NCBI GenBank assembly: GCA_964603655.1
Contig: CAZRVZ010000193.1
Span: 1 to 52,991, forward strand
Reading direction: 5' to 3'
DNA length: 52,991 nucleotides
Source of the DNA: JACPWY01 sp964603655
Lineage (GTDB): Bacteria > Bdellovibrionota > FAC87 > UBA2466
Below the pieces are notes generated by a model that worked only from the letters and a program-made list of their open reading frames with translations, searched no databases and was not told the origin of the DNA. This document shows positions 8,023 to 16,941 of the stretch, piece after piece; positions within the stretch are counted from its first letter, which is position 1; the number at the start of each line of letters is the position of its first letter. The translations under genes were made by a program, and so were the position numbers.

Positions 8023-9393
8023 TTAGAAGTGATCTGCCAGCTGATCTACGTGCTCTATGGCGCGAACCTCCCGAATGGGAAGCTCCCCTTTAAGCTCTTC
8101 GACGGCCCGTTTAGGGCAAAATGCAGTCGAAAACCCCATGCGGCTTGCCTCTTTCAGGCGCGTTTCGATTCTGGGAACGTTTCTCACCTCGCCGCCAAGT
8201 CCTACCTCACCGATAAACACCGATGCCGGGGGTGCCGTCTTGCCGGTATGGCTCGACAACAGTGCCGCGACGACAGCAAGATCCGTAGCCGGCTCGGTCA
8301 GGCGAAGGCCGCCCGCGACGTTGGCATAGACGTCCTGATCGAAAAGTGTGAATCCGGCGCGCTTTTCCAACACCGCAACCAGAAGCGAAAGTCGGTTGGA
8401 GTCGAGCCCGATAGCAGTTCGCCTGGGCATCGCCAAATAGCTTTTCGAGACCAGGGCCTGAATTTCCACCAGGAGTGGCCGCGAACCCTCAATTGTGGTT
8501 CCCACTATCGATCCCGGGGTGAGCTCCCGCTTTTCGGATAAGAAGAATGCGGAAGGGTTTTTAACCTCTTTAAGACCTCCCGCGGTCATCTCGAATACGC
8601 CGATCTCATTTGTGGAACCAAATCGGTTTTTAATAGAGCGCAAGATCCGGAATATCTGCGACGACATTCCCTCGAAATAGAGGACGGTATCGACGAGATG
8701 TTCCAAGACCTTTGGGCCCGCGATATTGCCGTCTTTGGTGACGTGTCCAACGAGAAAACAGGGGATGTTCTGCGTTTTTGCCAACTCCACAAGCCGACCC
8801 GTACACTCGCGCAGCTGACTCACGCTTCCGGGTTGGGATTCGAGCATTTCGGTGTGAAGTGTCTGCACTGAATCCACGACGAGAATTGTGGGAGATATCT
8901 CCTTGACCCGATTCAAAACAACCTCGAGGCGATTCTCCGGCAAGATCCATAGGTCCTTGGCCTGAAGCCCCATGCGCTGGGCACGCAGGGCAATTTGTTG
9001 ACTGGACTCTTCGCCGCTGGCGTAAAGGACGCGCTGTCCGACCGTTGCGTATTGAGCTGACGCCTGGAGAAGAATTGTAGACTTACCAATGCCGGGCTCG
9101 CCGCCAAGAAGGGTGACGCTGCCGGGCACGAGGCCACCGCCCAGTACCGTGTCGAGTTCGGAGAGACCCGACAAAATGCGTGGCAGCTCCGTGCCGGCGA
9201 TATCAGCCAGCGACACCGGTTTGAGCGATTCCGATCGCCCCATGCGTTCCATGGTTTGGTTGGCTTGGCCCTGTGCTGTCGCCACCAACTCTTCGACGAC
9301 CGAGTTCCAGGCGCCGCATTCTTGGCAACGCCCCATCCACTTCGAATATTGCTGCCCGCATTGCTGGCACGTATAGGCTGTCTTGTGTTTCAT
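8023..9393 (-). CDS. radA: DNA repair protein RadA
   Basis: A 456-residue RadA (Sms), the ring helicase that drives branch migration during recombination. The N-terminal zinc finger uses C9, C12, C23 and C26. Walker A GGEPGIGKST spans about 97-106, the RadA-specific KNRFG motif is in the segment SIKNRFGSTNE, and the C-terminal third is the Lon-protease-like domain without protease activity. Length and start (ATG at 9393) are standard. The region 9394-9554 between it and the divergent SirB1-like gene must hold both promoters. Confidence 0.96.
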   Translation of the reverse strand: MKHKTAYTCQQCGQQYSKWMGRCQECGAWNSVVEELVATAQGQANQTMERMGRSESLKPVSLADIAGTELPRILSGLSELDTVLGGGLVPGSVTLLGGEPGIGKSTILLQASAQYATVGQRVLYASGEESSQQIALRAQRMGLQAKDLWILPENRLEVVLNRVKEISPTILVVDSVQTLHTEMLESQPGSVSQLRECTGRLVELAKTQNIPCFLVGHVTKDGNIAGPKVLEHLVDTVLYFEGMSSQIFRILRSIKNRFGSTNEIGVFEMTAGGLKEVKNPSAFFLSEKRELTPGSIVGTTIEGSRPLLVEIQALVSKSYLAMPRRTAIGLDSNRLSLLVAVLEKRAGFTLFDQDVYANVAGGLRLTEPATDLAVVAALLSSHTGKTAPPASVFIGEVGLGGEVRNVPRIETRLKEASRMGFSTAFCPKRAVEELKGELPIREVRAIEHVDQLADHF

Positions 9394-9554
9394 GTCTTGT
9401 GTTCCATGGTTTAACCGAATGCAAACTAACGCGGTCCTCAGTCGATCTTATTACCTCTCTACCCCATTATTAGGATAAAATAAAATCATTAGGGGTGATT
9501 ACCCCCTGATAAATTCTCCCCGCTCTCGACTACAACCCCAAGAAACTCGCGATT

Positions 9555-10379
9555 ATGGAAAATCTCAAAAAAGAGCTTATTCGATTACTTGCGCGTGGCG
9601 AGATCTTAGAGGCAGTCCTCAATGTCGGCGGCATTCGGGACAGCGCGTTCGATAGTAAGCCATATCTGCAAAGCGTTGGCCGCCTAACGAAATCGATCGG
9701 TCGGAGAGGTTCTTTAACAACAACGACAAAGATTGAAACTATCAATGCGGCTATTTTTAAGCGCCTAGGAATGTCCATCGGAACCGGTCGGCCGCGATTG
9801 GTTATCGATGATCCCGACAGGTTCTTTATTGATCGCGTTATTGATAAGCGGGTGGGAAGCCCATTGGCGATGGCCGTGCTCTATTGGGCGGTGGCTGATG
9901 CGGTGGGGTTGAAGTGTGATTGCCTGGCGCTCCCGAGTTACTACCTTTTGCGCGTGATGGACGGCAAGCGTGAGCTTTTTATCGATCCCTTCGAGGGTGG
10001 GCGCATCATGAATCCGGACGAGTTTCAGCGAAAATTCAGGTCTGCGTTTACTCGCAGTCAGCTGGTTTCAACCAGCCTCTTTGAACGCATCACCCCGGTC
10101 CAATTAGTTGCCCGGCTGATCCAGCAGCTGAAACAGGTTTATGTTCTCAAATCGAACCCGCTGTTTGCGCTGCGGGCGGTTGATCTTTTAATCGGTCTCT
10201 TTCCCGAGTCGCCGGAGTTCGCGCGCGATCGAGGGATACTGTATTGTGAAATGGAATACTTTTCCAAGGCCGCGGACGACTTGAGTTTTTATCTAGAGCG
10301 TAGAAAATCTGCCGATGACCTTCCTGAAATCAAACGACTCAGCAAGATGCTCAAAGGGTATCGTGAGATCGTGAACTAA
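9555..10379 (+). CDS. SirB1-like transglutaminase-fold protein with TPR tail
   Basis: A 274-residue protein of the SirB1 family: a transglutaminase-like N-terminal domain followed by helical repeats from about residue 200. The core block GSPLAMAVLYWAVADAVGLK and the FIDPFEGGRIMN segment are typical. The family's usual GHFLVR motif with the catalytic-type histidine reads PSYYLLR here, so the fold is kept but the histidine seems lost. Cellular role is unknown for most members. A GC stem-loop (about 9485-9510) lies before the start. The gene ends head-to-head with the transketolase gene. Confidence 0.75.
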   Translation: MENLKKELIRLLARGEILEAVLNVGGIRDSAFDSKPYLQSVGRLTKSIGRRGSLTTTTKIETINAAIFKRLGMSIGTGRPRLVIDDPDRFFIDRVIDKRVGSPLAMAVLYWAVADAVGLKCDCLALPSYYLLRVMDGKRELFIDPFEGGRIMNPDEFQRKFRSAFTRSQLVSTSLFERITPVQLVARLIQQLKQVYVLKSNPLFALRAVDLLIGLFPESPEFARDRGILYCEMEYFSKAADDLSFYLERRKSADDLPEIKRLSKMLKGYREIVN

Positions 10380-10390
10380 GGGCGAACCCT
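10379..10390. terminator. Short AGGGCRARCCCT hairpin between convergent stops
   Basis: AGGGCGAACCCT forms a 4-bp stem around the loop CGAA. It includes the last base of the TAA of the plus gene and two bases of the stop codon of the minus gene. The same consensus occurs at 18966-18977 and 40093-40104. No T-run follows on either strand, so terminator function is a guess. Confidence 0.35.
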
Positions 10391-11312
10391 AGGTTTCAAC
10401 AGTCGTGCGAATGCGGGCCGCTAGTTTTTCTGCCGTAAAACCGTACTTTTCATACAATTCTGCGGGCGTTCCCGACTCTCCGTACCGATCTTCGAGTCCG
10501 ATGCGAACCAGTCGCGCCTTTGCACCCATCTCAGCCAGGGCCGTGCCGACGGCGGTGCCTAATCCGCCAATGGTGCTATGATCCTCAGCGGTAAATATCC
10601 ACCGACAGCTATTTCCCAAGCTCTTGATGAGCGCGCGATCGATTGGCTTGAGGGTGTGCATGTCGACGACCCACGGGTTAAGGTTGCCGAGCATCTTTGC
10701 TGCTCCTAACAATTCATGAACGAGAGCGCCGGAACCTATCAGGGCGGTGTCGCCACCTTCCCTTAGAATAGCTCCGCGCCCCATTTGAAAATTACTCTCG
10801 CTTTGGTAAAGCGCGGGAAGTTTCTGGCGCGTGAGTCGCAAGTACACCGGACCAACGTGCGTCGCTGCAAATCGCACCGCCGCAACGGTGGAAAGGTGAT
10901 CGGCCGGTTGTAAAATCGTGATCCCAGGCAGGGCGGAAAGGACAGACACGTCCTCGAGGCCCATTTGGGAATAGCCGTCTTCACCAATTCCAAGCCCCGC
11001 GTGTGTGCCTACCATTTTTACATTCGCGCGCGAATAACCAATCGAGAGTCGAATGGTCTCGTACCGTCCGGCCAAAAAACAACCAAAGCTACAAATAAAC
11101 GGGATGAAGCCGGTGAAGGAAAGTCCCGCCGCTGTTCCAATCATGTTCTGTTCGGCAATTCCCATTTGGAAAAAGCGATTCGGGAATTCTTTGGCGAAAA
11201 GAATACTCTTGGTGCTGACGCTGAGATCGGCGTCCAATACCACTATTCTGTCATCCGAGGCCCCCAGTATTTTAAGGGCTTCACCGAATGAATCGCGCGT
11301 GGCCTTGCTCAT
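10389..11312 (-). CDS. Transketolase, C-terminal subunit
   Basis: A 307-residue protein made of the pyrimidine-binding and C-terminal domains of transketolase, the thiamine-diphosphate enzyme of the pentose phosphate pathway. Motifs include FFQMGIAEQNMIGTAAGLS, which contains the glutamate that activates the cofactor, and LQPADHLSTVAAVR. It is the second half of a split enzyme: its ATG overlaps the stop codon of the N-terminal subunit gene (ATGA, 4 bases), so the two are made together. Confidence 0.9.
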   Translation of the reverse strand: MSKATRDSFGEALKILGASDDRIVVLDADLSVSTKSILFAKEFPNRFFQMGIAEQNMIGTAAGLSFTGFIPFICSFGCFLAGRYETIRLSIGYSRANVKMVGTHAGLGIGEDGYSQMGLEDVSVLSALPGITILQPADHLSTVAAVRFAATHVGPVYLRLTRQKLPALYQSESNFQMGRGAILREGGDTALIGSGALVHELLGAAKMLGNLNPWVVDMHTLKPIDRALIKSLGNSCRWIFTAEDHSTIGGLGTAVGTALAEMGAKARLVRIGLEDRYGESGTPAELYEKYGFTAEKLAARIRTTVET

Positions 11313-12139
11313 GTTCGGGCTTCCCGTAATTCCTTAAGTGCCAACTCAGTCTCCTCGGCATTTGGGGTGACGCCGTGCCAGCCGATCTTATTTTCCATGA
11401 ACGAGACGCCCTTACCCTTCACCGTGCGGGCTACTATGGCGTGTGGGCCATCACCGGTGCGAGTTTTATCGAGCGCGCTGAGGATCTCCTCGATACTATG
11501 GCCGTCGATTTCCTGTACGGACCAGCGAAACGCCCGCCATTTATCAGCTAGAGGACGAATATCCATCACCTCGGTGACATGGCCATCAATCTGCCCGTTG
11601 TTATTGTCGACGATTGCCACTAGGTTTTTCAGTTTGAACTTGGGTGCAGAGAGAATCGTCTCCCAAACCTGACCCTCCTGAATTTCGCCGTCGCCTAACA
11701 GGCAATAGACTCTCGCATCGGAGTTTTTCAACACAAGGCCAAGCGCGATGCCTTGTGCTATTGAAAGCCCCTGTCCGAGCGATCCAGTTGAGGCTTCCAT
11801 AAACGGCAGTGCCGCGCGGTCGGGGTGTCCCTGAAGGCGCGAGTTTACTTGGCGCAAAGTTTTAAGCTCTTCTCGGGGGATCGCACCAGCGTGAGCCAGT
11901 GCCGCATAAAGCGCCGGGACGCCGTGTCCCTTAGAAAGAATGAAACGATCGCGACCGTCCCACAGAGCATTTTTAGGATCCCACCGCATCTTGGAGAAAA
12001 AAAGAACCGTAATTATATCGATGGCCGAGAGTGAACCCCCGGGGTGTCCCGAGCCCGCTCGCGCCAGCATTTCAATAATATCGATGCGGCACTCTCGGGC
12101 GATCTGACGAAGTTTTTCGGGGGATTCGGTCGTGAGCAT
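11309..12139 (-). CDS. Transketolase, N-terminal subunit
   Basis: A 276-residue thiamine-diphosphate-binding half of a split transketolase. GHPGGSLSAIDI near residue 30, FILSKGHGVPALYAAL, and the metal/diphosphate motif GDGEIQEGQVWE followed by VAIVDNNNGQ are all present. Together with the downstream gene it rebuilds the full enzyme of about 580 residues, shorter than the one-chain E. coli form. Split transketolases are common in archaea, Firmicutes and several deltaproteobacteria. It could also serve DXP-like or dihydroxyacetone chemistry, but nothing here requires that. Confidence 0.9.
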   Translation of the reverse strand: MLTTESPEKLRQIARECRIDIIEMLARAGSGHPGGSLSAIDIITVLFFSKMRWDPKNALWDGRDRFILSKGHGVPALYAALAHAGAIPREELKTLRQVNSRLQGHPDRAALPFMEASTGSLGQGLSIAQGIALGLVLKNSDARVYCLLGDGEIQEGQVWETILSAPKFKLKNLVAIVDNNNGQIDGHVTEVMDIRPLADKWRAFRWSVQEIDGHSIEEILSALDKTRTGDGPHAIVARTVKGKGVSFMENKIGWHGVTPNAEETELALKELREART

Positions 12140-12221
12140 TAACGACGTTATAGCATAGCCGCGCGTGACCGGGGAAGGGTGGCTTGCCTGCCAGCTCGCG
12201 CTGCACTAGGTTTTTCACCCG

Positions 12222-12959
12222 ATGGTAACGGTTTTTGCAATTTTGGCCTCCCTCGATTCTCTAGCCATGATCGCTGCATTATTCCTAGGACACTTTCTGG
12301 CTCGGTTGGGACTTACCGTGCAGACGCATATGCTGATGGGGCTGGGTTCAGCCATTTTTGCGGCGTTGCTGCATTGTTTGGTGTTTGCCATTTTTACGGG
12401 ATCGGGGAAGGATGCTCGGCTTTTGGTCGACAGCTTGGGGTTGAATGCCGAGTATATCGAGACGGTGCGACGCTTTCGTCAGGGTGTCTTCCCTCTGGCG
12501 ATGAATGCCATTGGCGCACTGTTGGTTATGGCGGTTTTTGGGGGGGCGTTGGGGGCAGGATTTGGGGGATGGTTTGTGGGTGTGCTCCACCCCGTGGTGG
12601 CCTGGCTGGCTGTGGGCTATAACATTTTTATATTTTGGCACGAACTGCAATTCATTGCGGCCAACTCTCGGTTTATCGCACGGGTAAATACGGATGCGGC
12701 GGTAGCTATAAAATCGCTCGTGCCTGATGAGACGTTGTCGGTTCAGCGGCTTTCGGAATCAGAGTTCGCAACCCTCGCGCATGCCATGGGTCGGTTTTTT
12801 TGTTTTTTAGGGGTGAATCTTTGGTTGCCGTATCTTTACCTTCGTTTTGCCATGGCGCTGTTGTGGGTGTCGTGGAAGCCCTTTTTGGCGGGAAGCCTTA
12901 TTCTCTATGTGCTGGGTCGGGCGCTTCAGAGAAAGTATCGCCTATACATCATAGGTTGA
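12222..12959 (+). CDS. Integral membrane protein of unknown function
   Basis: A 245-residue protein with about five hydrophobic helices (near residues 5-25, 38-58, 92-112, 118-136 and 195-230). It has a central cytoplasmic or periplasmic stretch containing FWHELQFIAANSRFIARVN. I do not recognise the family. Residues HE within a helix are the only charged groups in the membrane part. Its 3' end overlaps the convergent rhomboid gene by 18 bases. It is divergent from the transketolase operon, with 82 bases between the starts. Confidence 0.65.
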   Translation: MVTVFAILASLDSLAMIAALFLGHFLARLGLTVQTHMLMGLGSAIFAALLHCLVFAIFTGSGKDARLLVDSLGLNAEYIETVRRFRQGVFPLAMNAIGALLVMAVFGGALGAGFGGWFVGVLHPVVAWLAVGYNIFIFWHELQFIAANSRFIARVNTDAAVAIKSLVPDETLSVQRLSESEFATLAHAMGRFFCFLGVNLWLPYLYLRFAMALLWVSWKPFLAGSLILYVLGRALQRKYRLYIIG

Positions 12960-14204
12960 GTGGGCCGAGGTTAGGGTTCGGGGATCGTGTACTTCCTGCT
13001 CCAACTTATCCGTGAGTACCCGAACTCGGTCCACCACCCTGGGTTTTTCTGCGTTGGCCTCGATGAAACCATAGAAAAGATACAGAAGCGCGTGCCGGGA
13101 TTGAATCGTTTCGGACATTTCATAAGCGATCTGAATCAGAAGGTCGTAGGGCAGTTTGTGCAACCATTTTCGGGGAAAGGGAAGTCCCGCCGAAGCGACG
13201 AAACTGATGAGTTGCGCGCTTTCCGAAGTTTGGTAGCGCATGAATGTGGGGCTGATGAATCGAAAAAATGCGCTCATCTCCTCTGTGGTGGCCGGTAGCG
13301 TCTTATCGAGCAGTCTGCTGATGACGAGGCATTTCAACGGGTCATTAAAGCTGTTCAAGTCCAGCAGTGACAGGTAGTCGTTAAAACAAAGCGGGTTTTG
13401 ATTTTTTTTGGATAAAAACCGATAAAGAAAATACTCGGCCCGGGTATTTAAAATGGCGGGCCACCGTTGAAATTTTCTAAAGATGCAGGCGATGCCCACA
13501 CCGCTCATGAATCCAAAAACATGCGCGAAGTGATCCACGTTATCCCAGCGCCCCGGAAAAATTTGCGCGGCTGAGAGCACAATCTCCAATAAAACAACAT
13601 CCACAAAGAAAAAGGTAGCGGTCGGAAGCGAGAGAAAATAGCGGTTGCGGGTGGGAAACCAGAAAAAATATCGGGTTCGGAATCTTAAATTGTAAATGTA
13701 GTAAGCGCCCATGAGTGCGAATATTCCGGCGCTGGCTCCGATATGTGGAATGTGGCTGATACCACCGCCCGAAAGAAACATGCTCAGAAAAAGTCCAATG
13801 GTGCCACCTAGAGTGAAAAGAGATAACAGCGTTGCAAAGGGCAAAAAGGCGGAACAGATTCGGGCTCCGGCAAACGCACATAGGATATTAAGGGCCAGGT
13901 GAAACCCGCTTCCATGGATGAAGTTGGCCATTAAGAGCCGTTCTATGCTCCAGTCGCCCCGCGAGGGTGCGATGGTTAACAGGGGCCGCAGTTTAAGCAA
14001 AGCATCGATCTGCGCGAGTTCCGGACCAGCGGTTGGAAGTTCGGCCGGGAGGTCCATATTCGCGACAAATTCGAGATCCCTTTGCAATACAGGAAGTGTT
14101 TGCGAGTAGCCGAACAGAAGCATGGCGGCGAGCAGCAGTCCCGGCCAAATATGAGGGCGGAGTCTTTTCGGAACTTCGGGGGTGATGGGCACTAGCAGTA
14201 CCAT
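12942..14204 (-). CDS. Rhomboid family intramembrane serine protease
   Basis: A 420-residue membrane protein with a rhomboid core in residues about 20-245. The pieces of the active site are visible: the HxxxN helix (H102, N106), the GxSxG motif GASAG with S158, and the AHVFGFMSG helix with H228. These proteases cut substrates within the bilayer. A cytoplasmic tail of about 170 residues follows, helical and unlike known accessory domains. The start ATG overlaps the RDD gene's TAA (TAATG). Its co-transcription with a sigma-like protein invites the idea of regulated intramembrane proteolysis, but no anti-sigma factor is recognisable. Confidence 0.88.
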   Translation of the reverse strand: MVLLVPITPEVPKRLRPHIWPGLLLAAMLLFGYSQTLPVLQRDLEFVANMDLPAELPTAGPELAQIDALLKLRPLLTIAPSRGDWSIERLLMANFIHGSGFHLALNILCAFAGARICSAFLPFATLLSLFTLGGTIGLFLSMFLSGGGISHIPHIGASAGIFALMGAYYIYNLRFRTRYFFWFPTRNRYFLSLPTATFFFVDVVLLEIVLSAAQIFPGRWDNVDHFAHVFGFMSGVGIACIFRKFQRWPAILNTRAEYFLYRFLSKKNQNPLCFNDYLSLLDLNSFNDPLKCLVISRLLDKTLPATTEEMSAFFRFISPTFMRYQTSESAQLISFVASAGLPFPRKWLHKLPYDLLIQIAYEMSETIQSRHALLYLFYGFIEANAEKPRVVDRVRVLTDKLEQEVHDPRTLTSAHSTYDV

Positions 14205-14710
14205 TACCGACCTCGAACTCGCTTGACGGTTGTGTTCAGAAATTCGTCGTGAATCGGGCGCTTGTGTCCGCCGGAGATATACAACATCGGTACAATTCCA
14301 GCGGTGATAATTCCCAGCGCGTATTTCAATAGGATTTCGCGAACTACGCTTTTCCAGAAGCCGATTTTCTGGCCCTCGGGTGTCGTAACACGAATTCCCA
14401 GAAGCCGTTTTCCCAGGGTTCCTCCCCAGTGACTAGTGGTTGTGGCAAAATAGAGTATCGCTAACCCGATGAGTGCTGCCCCCCGTAATCCAGTGGCGAC
14501 GAACGGGCCGGGCTCTCCTGATGCGAAGGCAAGCTCGGTGGCGCCGATCACCTTGACGACCACTGAATAGCTTAGGATGAAAAGTAAAAGATCGGCCATG
14601 GTCGCGGCCATGCGGAGCGTGCGATCGGCGTCGGGCCGCTCACGATGGTTCTCCTCCTCGGCCTGTCGTAATATCTGTGTCCAGGGTTTTTCTGTTGGCC
14701 CCGTTTTCAT
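14204..14710 (-). CDS. RDD family membrane protein
   Basis: A 168-residue RDD protein. An aspartate-containing first helix (MAATMADLLLFILSYSVVV) is followed by further hydrophobic segments. The family signature GGTLGKRLLGIRVTTPEG is at about 112-129, and the HDEFLNTTVKR end is typical. RDD proteins are small membrane proteins of loosely defined transport or assembly function. It is the third gene of the unit that starts at 16042, six bases after the preceding gene and overlapping the rhomboid gene by one base. Confidence 0.85.
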   Translation of the reverse strand: MKTGPTEKPWTQILRQAEEENHRERPDADRTLRMAATMADLLLFILSYSVVVKVIGATELAFASGEPGPFVATGLRGAALIGLAILYFATTTSHWGGTLGKRLLGIRVTTPEGQKIGFWKSVVREILLKYALGIITAGIVPMLYISGGHKRPIHDEFLNTTVKRVRGR

Positions 14711-14716
14711 AAAGTC

Positions 14717-15754
14717 CTAGGGCGTTCCCCAAAGGGTTCTTAAAAGCTCGATGGATTCTCGAATAGTTGTTTCGACCTCGATGGGCGACTGAGAGGTGTT
14801 CGAATTTAAAAAGTCCAACGCATCCGATTTCCACCGATTGAGCCGAATGAGGGGTACAATCAGTCCGTCGAGCGCGGCCGGTTGAGAACGCGTGAATCCC
14901 GAAGCGGCGTCCACGGCGTCAGCCAAAAACAATAATAACGAGGCAGTGTCTATGAGCCCAAGGTTTGGCGCGGGCCCCTTTTTGGCCAGCAGGTGTCTCA
15001 ATGACGAGATCAATGTGGCGATGGGTAGTCGGTTATCTGGAAGGAGGGCTGTGTGTTTGTTTTCGAACTCTGTTGCGACTGCGGCCGGCGCCGATGCTAA
15101 GCCAATTTTCCCACCGGTCGACGCCAGCAGCGGACGGATGGCGGCGTCCCTATTTCCCCAGAATTTTTCGAGGACGGGTTTTAAGAATTCCGCAGATTCG
15201 AGTTCGAACGCTGTAATTTGTAAAAGAATTGCCAACCGATTTGAAATTTCTGATGGGATTAATGCCGGGATGGCCGTGTCGCCCAGGGGTTCGGCGAAGC
15301 GAGCCCCGGAGTTCCAAAAACCTAAAGCAGTTGGCGAGTTAAATGGGGGGGCGTTATTCGCCGATATCGCGGAATCGAGCGGACTGGCCTGTTCCACTAC
15401 AGGCTGGCCGATCTCGAGCGCGCCATCGGTCCCCGAACCGAAAGACAGGGTGAGTAAGTGGGACTGTAATTCTGAAATCGGCAGCTCCACGATGGGGCCC
15501 AGCTGCAGCGATTCGAGCTCAAAAAGAATCGCGCACAACTGATCTCGGCAAAGAGCAATGCTCTCACGATTCGAATCATCTAATTCGGGTTGTTCGAGCG
15601 TGGTAGCAATTAGCTCACTCAAGGTGAATAGGGTGTCGACACCGGGATCGATGTTGAGAATGGCCGATCCCGCCACCAGAATGCTGAGCGATGAATCCAG
15701 TCCTTGATTCGAAGCCGGCATTTCTTCAAAATTGTTTATCAGTTCGTCACTCAT
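14717..15754 (-). CDS. Hypothetical protein in the sigma-like/rhomboid operon
   Basis: A 345-residue soluble, mainly helical acidic protein rich in Leu, Ala and Ser, with no signal peptide, membrane segment or motif I can name. A low-complexity link around residues 110-160 separates two helical halves. Its start lies six bases after the stop of the sigma region-4-like gene and its stop six bases before the RDD gene, so it belongs to this operon. A role as binding partner of the sigma-like protein is possible from position alone. Confidence 0.65.
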   Translation of the reverse strand: MSDELINNFEEMPASNQGLDSSLSILVAGSAILNIDPGVDTLFTLSELIATTLEQPELDDSNRESIALCRDQLCAILFELESLQLGPIVELPISELQSHLLTLSFGSGTDGALEIGQPVVEQASPLDSAISANNAPPFNSPTALGFWNSGARFAEPLGDTAIPALIPSEISNRLAILLQITAFELESAEFLKPVLEKFWGNRDAAIRPLLASTGGKIGLASAPAAVATEFENKHTALLPDNRLPIATLISSLRHLLAKKGPAPNLGLIDTASLLLFLADAVDAASGFTRSQPAALDGLIVPLIRLNRWKSDALDFLNSNTSQSPIEVETTIRESIELLRTLWGTP

Positions 15755-15760
15755 TGTATT

Positions 15761-16042
15761 TTACTGCCGCACGTTGCAAAACATCCTCAGGTTATGGACC
15801 AGCTGTCGCTTGGCCGTGTTCACGAGCGCCTTGGACTCCCGCTCGGTAATTTGCAATTTATTGGCGATCTCTCCGATCGAACTTCCGCTGAAGTGGTGGC
15901 GAAGTACTAGCATCGATGATTCGTCGAGCGTCCCCATGGCTTTGTCGAAACCATCCCAAATTTTTTCGCTGGACTCGCAAACCAACGCTCGACTTAAGAG
16001 ATCTTTTACATCGAGCGTTAAATCAGAGCGGCGTTGTGTCAT
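15761..16042 (-). CDS. Orphan sigma-70 region 4-like DNA-binding protein
   Basis: A 93-residue protein. Its second half is a helix-turn-helix of the sigma region 4 kind: FDKAMGTLDESSMLVLRHHF, then SIGEIANKLQITERESKALVNTAKRQL, the pattern by which ECF factors read the -35 box. Region 2 is absent, so it is not a complete sigma factor; it may be an atypical regulator or pair with another chain. I prefer the ATG at 16042; a TTG at 16069 would add nine residues. It leads a four-gene minus-strand operon with the unknown protein, RDD protein and rhomboid protease. Confidence 0.7.
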   Translation of the reverse strand: MTQRRSDLTLDVKDLLSRALVCESSEKIWDGFDKAMGTLDESSMLVLRHHFSGSSIGEIANKLQITERESKALVNTAKRQLVHNLRMFCNVRQ

Positions 16043-16179
16043 GAATTCACAATCTCGGTTGACGCGCAAATTCGCGCCGCAACCTAAGATCCTATCGGCA
16101 TAAATGACGCGATGCTTAAATAATAATGTTTTTATAAGATACTGAATCTGTTATTGTTATTGCCATTTTTAGGTAGCCT

Positions 16180-16941
16180 ATGAATCATCGTACCCGTCGG
16201 CGGGTTTTTTCGTTTTTTGTAATATTTCTAGTTGTTTGCGGCTGCTCGTCCCAAGAGGTGGCTTCCGATAATCCTGACGCTCTCTTTAAAGAGGCGGAGG
16301 AGGAGCTGGCCGATGGCCGTTATATGATGGCTATCGAAAAATTGCGGGATCTTAAGAACAAGTTTCCGTACAGCACCCGCGCGGTAGATGCGGAGCTTAA
16401 GATTGCCGACGCCTATTTTCAACAAGAGGCCTTCATCGAAGCGGAGACGGCTTACGAGGTGTTTAAGGAACTGCACCCGACCCATCCTCGAATCGATTAC
16501 GTGCAGTACCAGGTCGCGTTATCCAATTTTCATCAGATTCCATCACACCCCGGTCGGGACCTGACGGCCGCTTACAAGGCGATAGATGCGTTTCGAAAGC
16601 TCGAAGAACAGTTTCCCTCATCGGAATATGTGGACAAAGGGAGAGTTCATTCCGGCGAGGCGCGTAGAAAAATTGCCGAATACGAAAGCTACGTGGCCGA
16701 CTTTTATTTTCGGCGCCGCCACTTTCTGTCTGCGTCATATCGCTACGCAGCGCTTCTTAAAGATTTCCCCGACATGGGATATGATGAAACAGCTCTTTTC
16801 CGATTGGGGGAGAGCTACTTTCGCATACGCATGTACGGTAATGCGAAAGACACGCTGGGGCGGCTGCTGAAACAGTTTCCGGAATCGTCCCACAAAACAG
16901 AGGCGCTTGCCCTCATGGAAGAGCTCCGTAAGAATAACTGA
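16180..16941 (+). CDS. bamD: Outer membrane protein assembly lipoprotein BamD
   Basis: A 253-residue lipoprotein. A basic N-terminus, hydrophobic helix and lipobox VCGC place the lipidated cysteine at residue 22. The rest is five tetratricopeptide-like repeats of the BamD/YfiO type, such as LFKEAEEELADGRYMMAIEKLRDL and YDETALFRLGESYFRIRMYGNAKDTLGRLL. BamD works with BamA to insert barrel proteins into the outer membrane. The stop codon shares one base with the start of the next gene (TGATG). Confidence 0.9.
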   Translation: MNHRTRRRVFSFFVIFLVVCGCSSQEVASDNPDALFKEAEEELADGRYMMAIEKLRDLKNKFPYSTRAVDAELKIADAYFQQEAFIEAETAYEVFKELHPTHPRIDYVQYQVALSNFHQIPSHPGRDLTAAYKAIDAFRKLEEQFPSSEYVDKGRVHSGEARRKIAEYESYVADFYFRRRHFLSASYRYAALLKDFPDMGYDETALFRLGESYFRIRMYGNAKDTLGRLLKQFPESSHKTEALALMEELRKNN

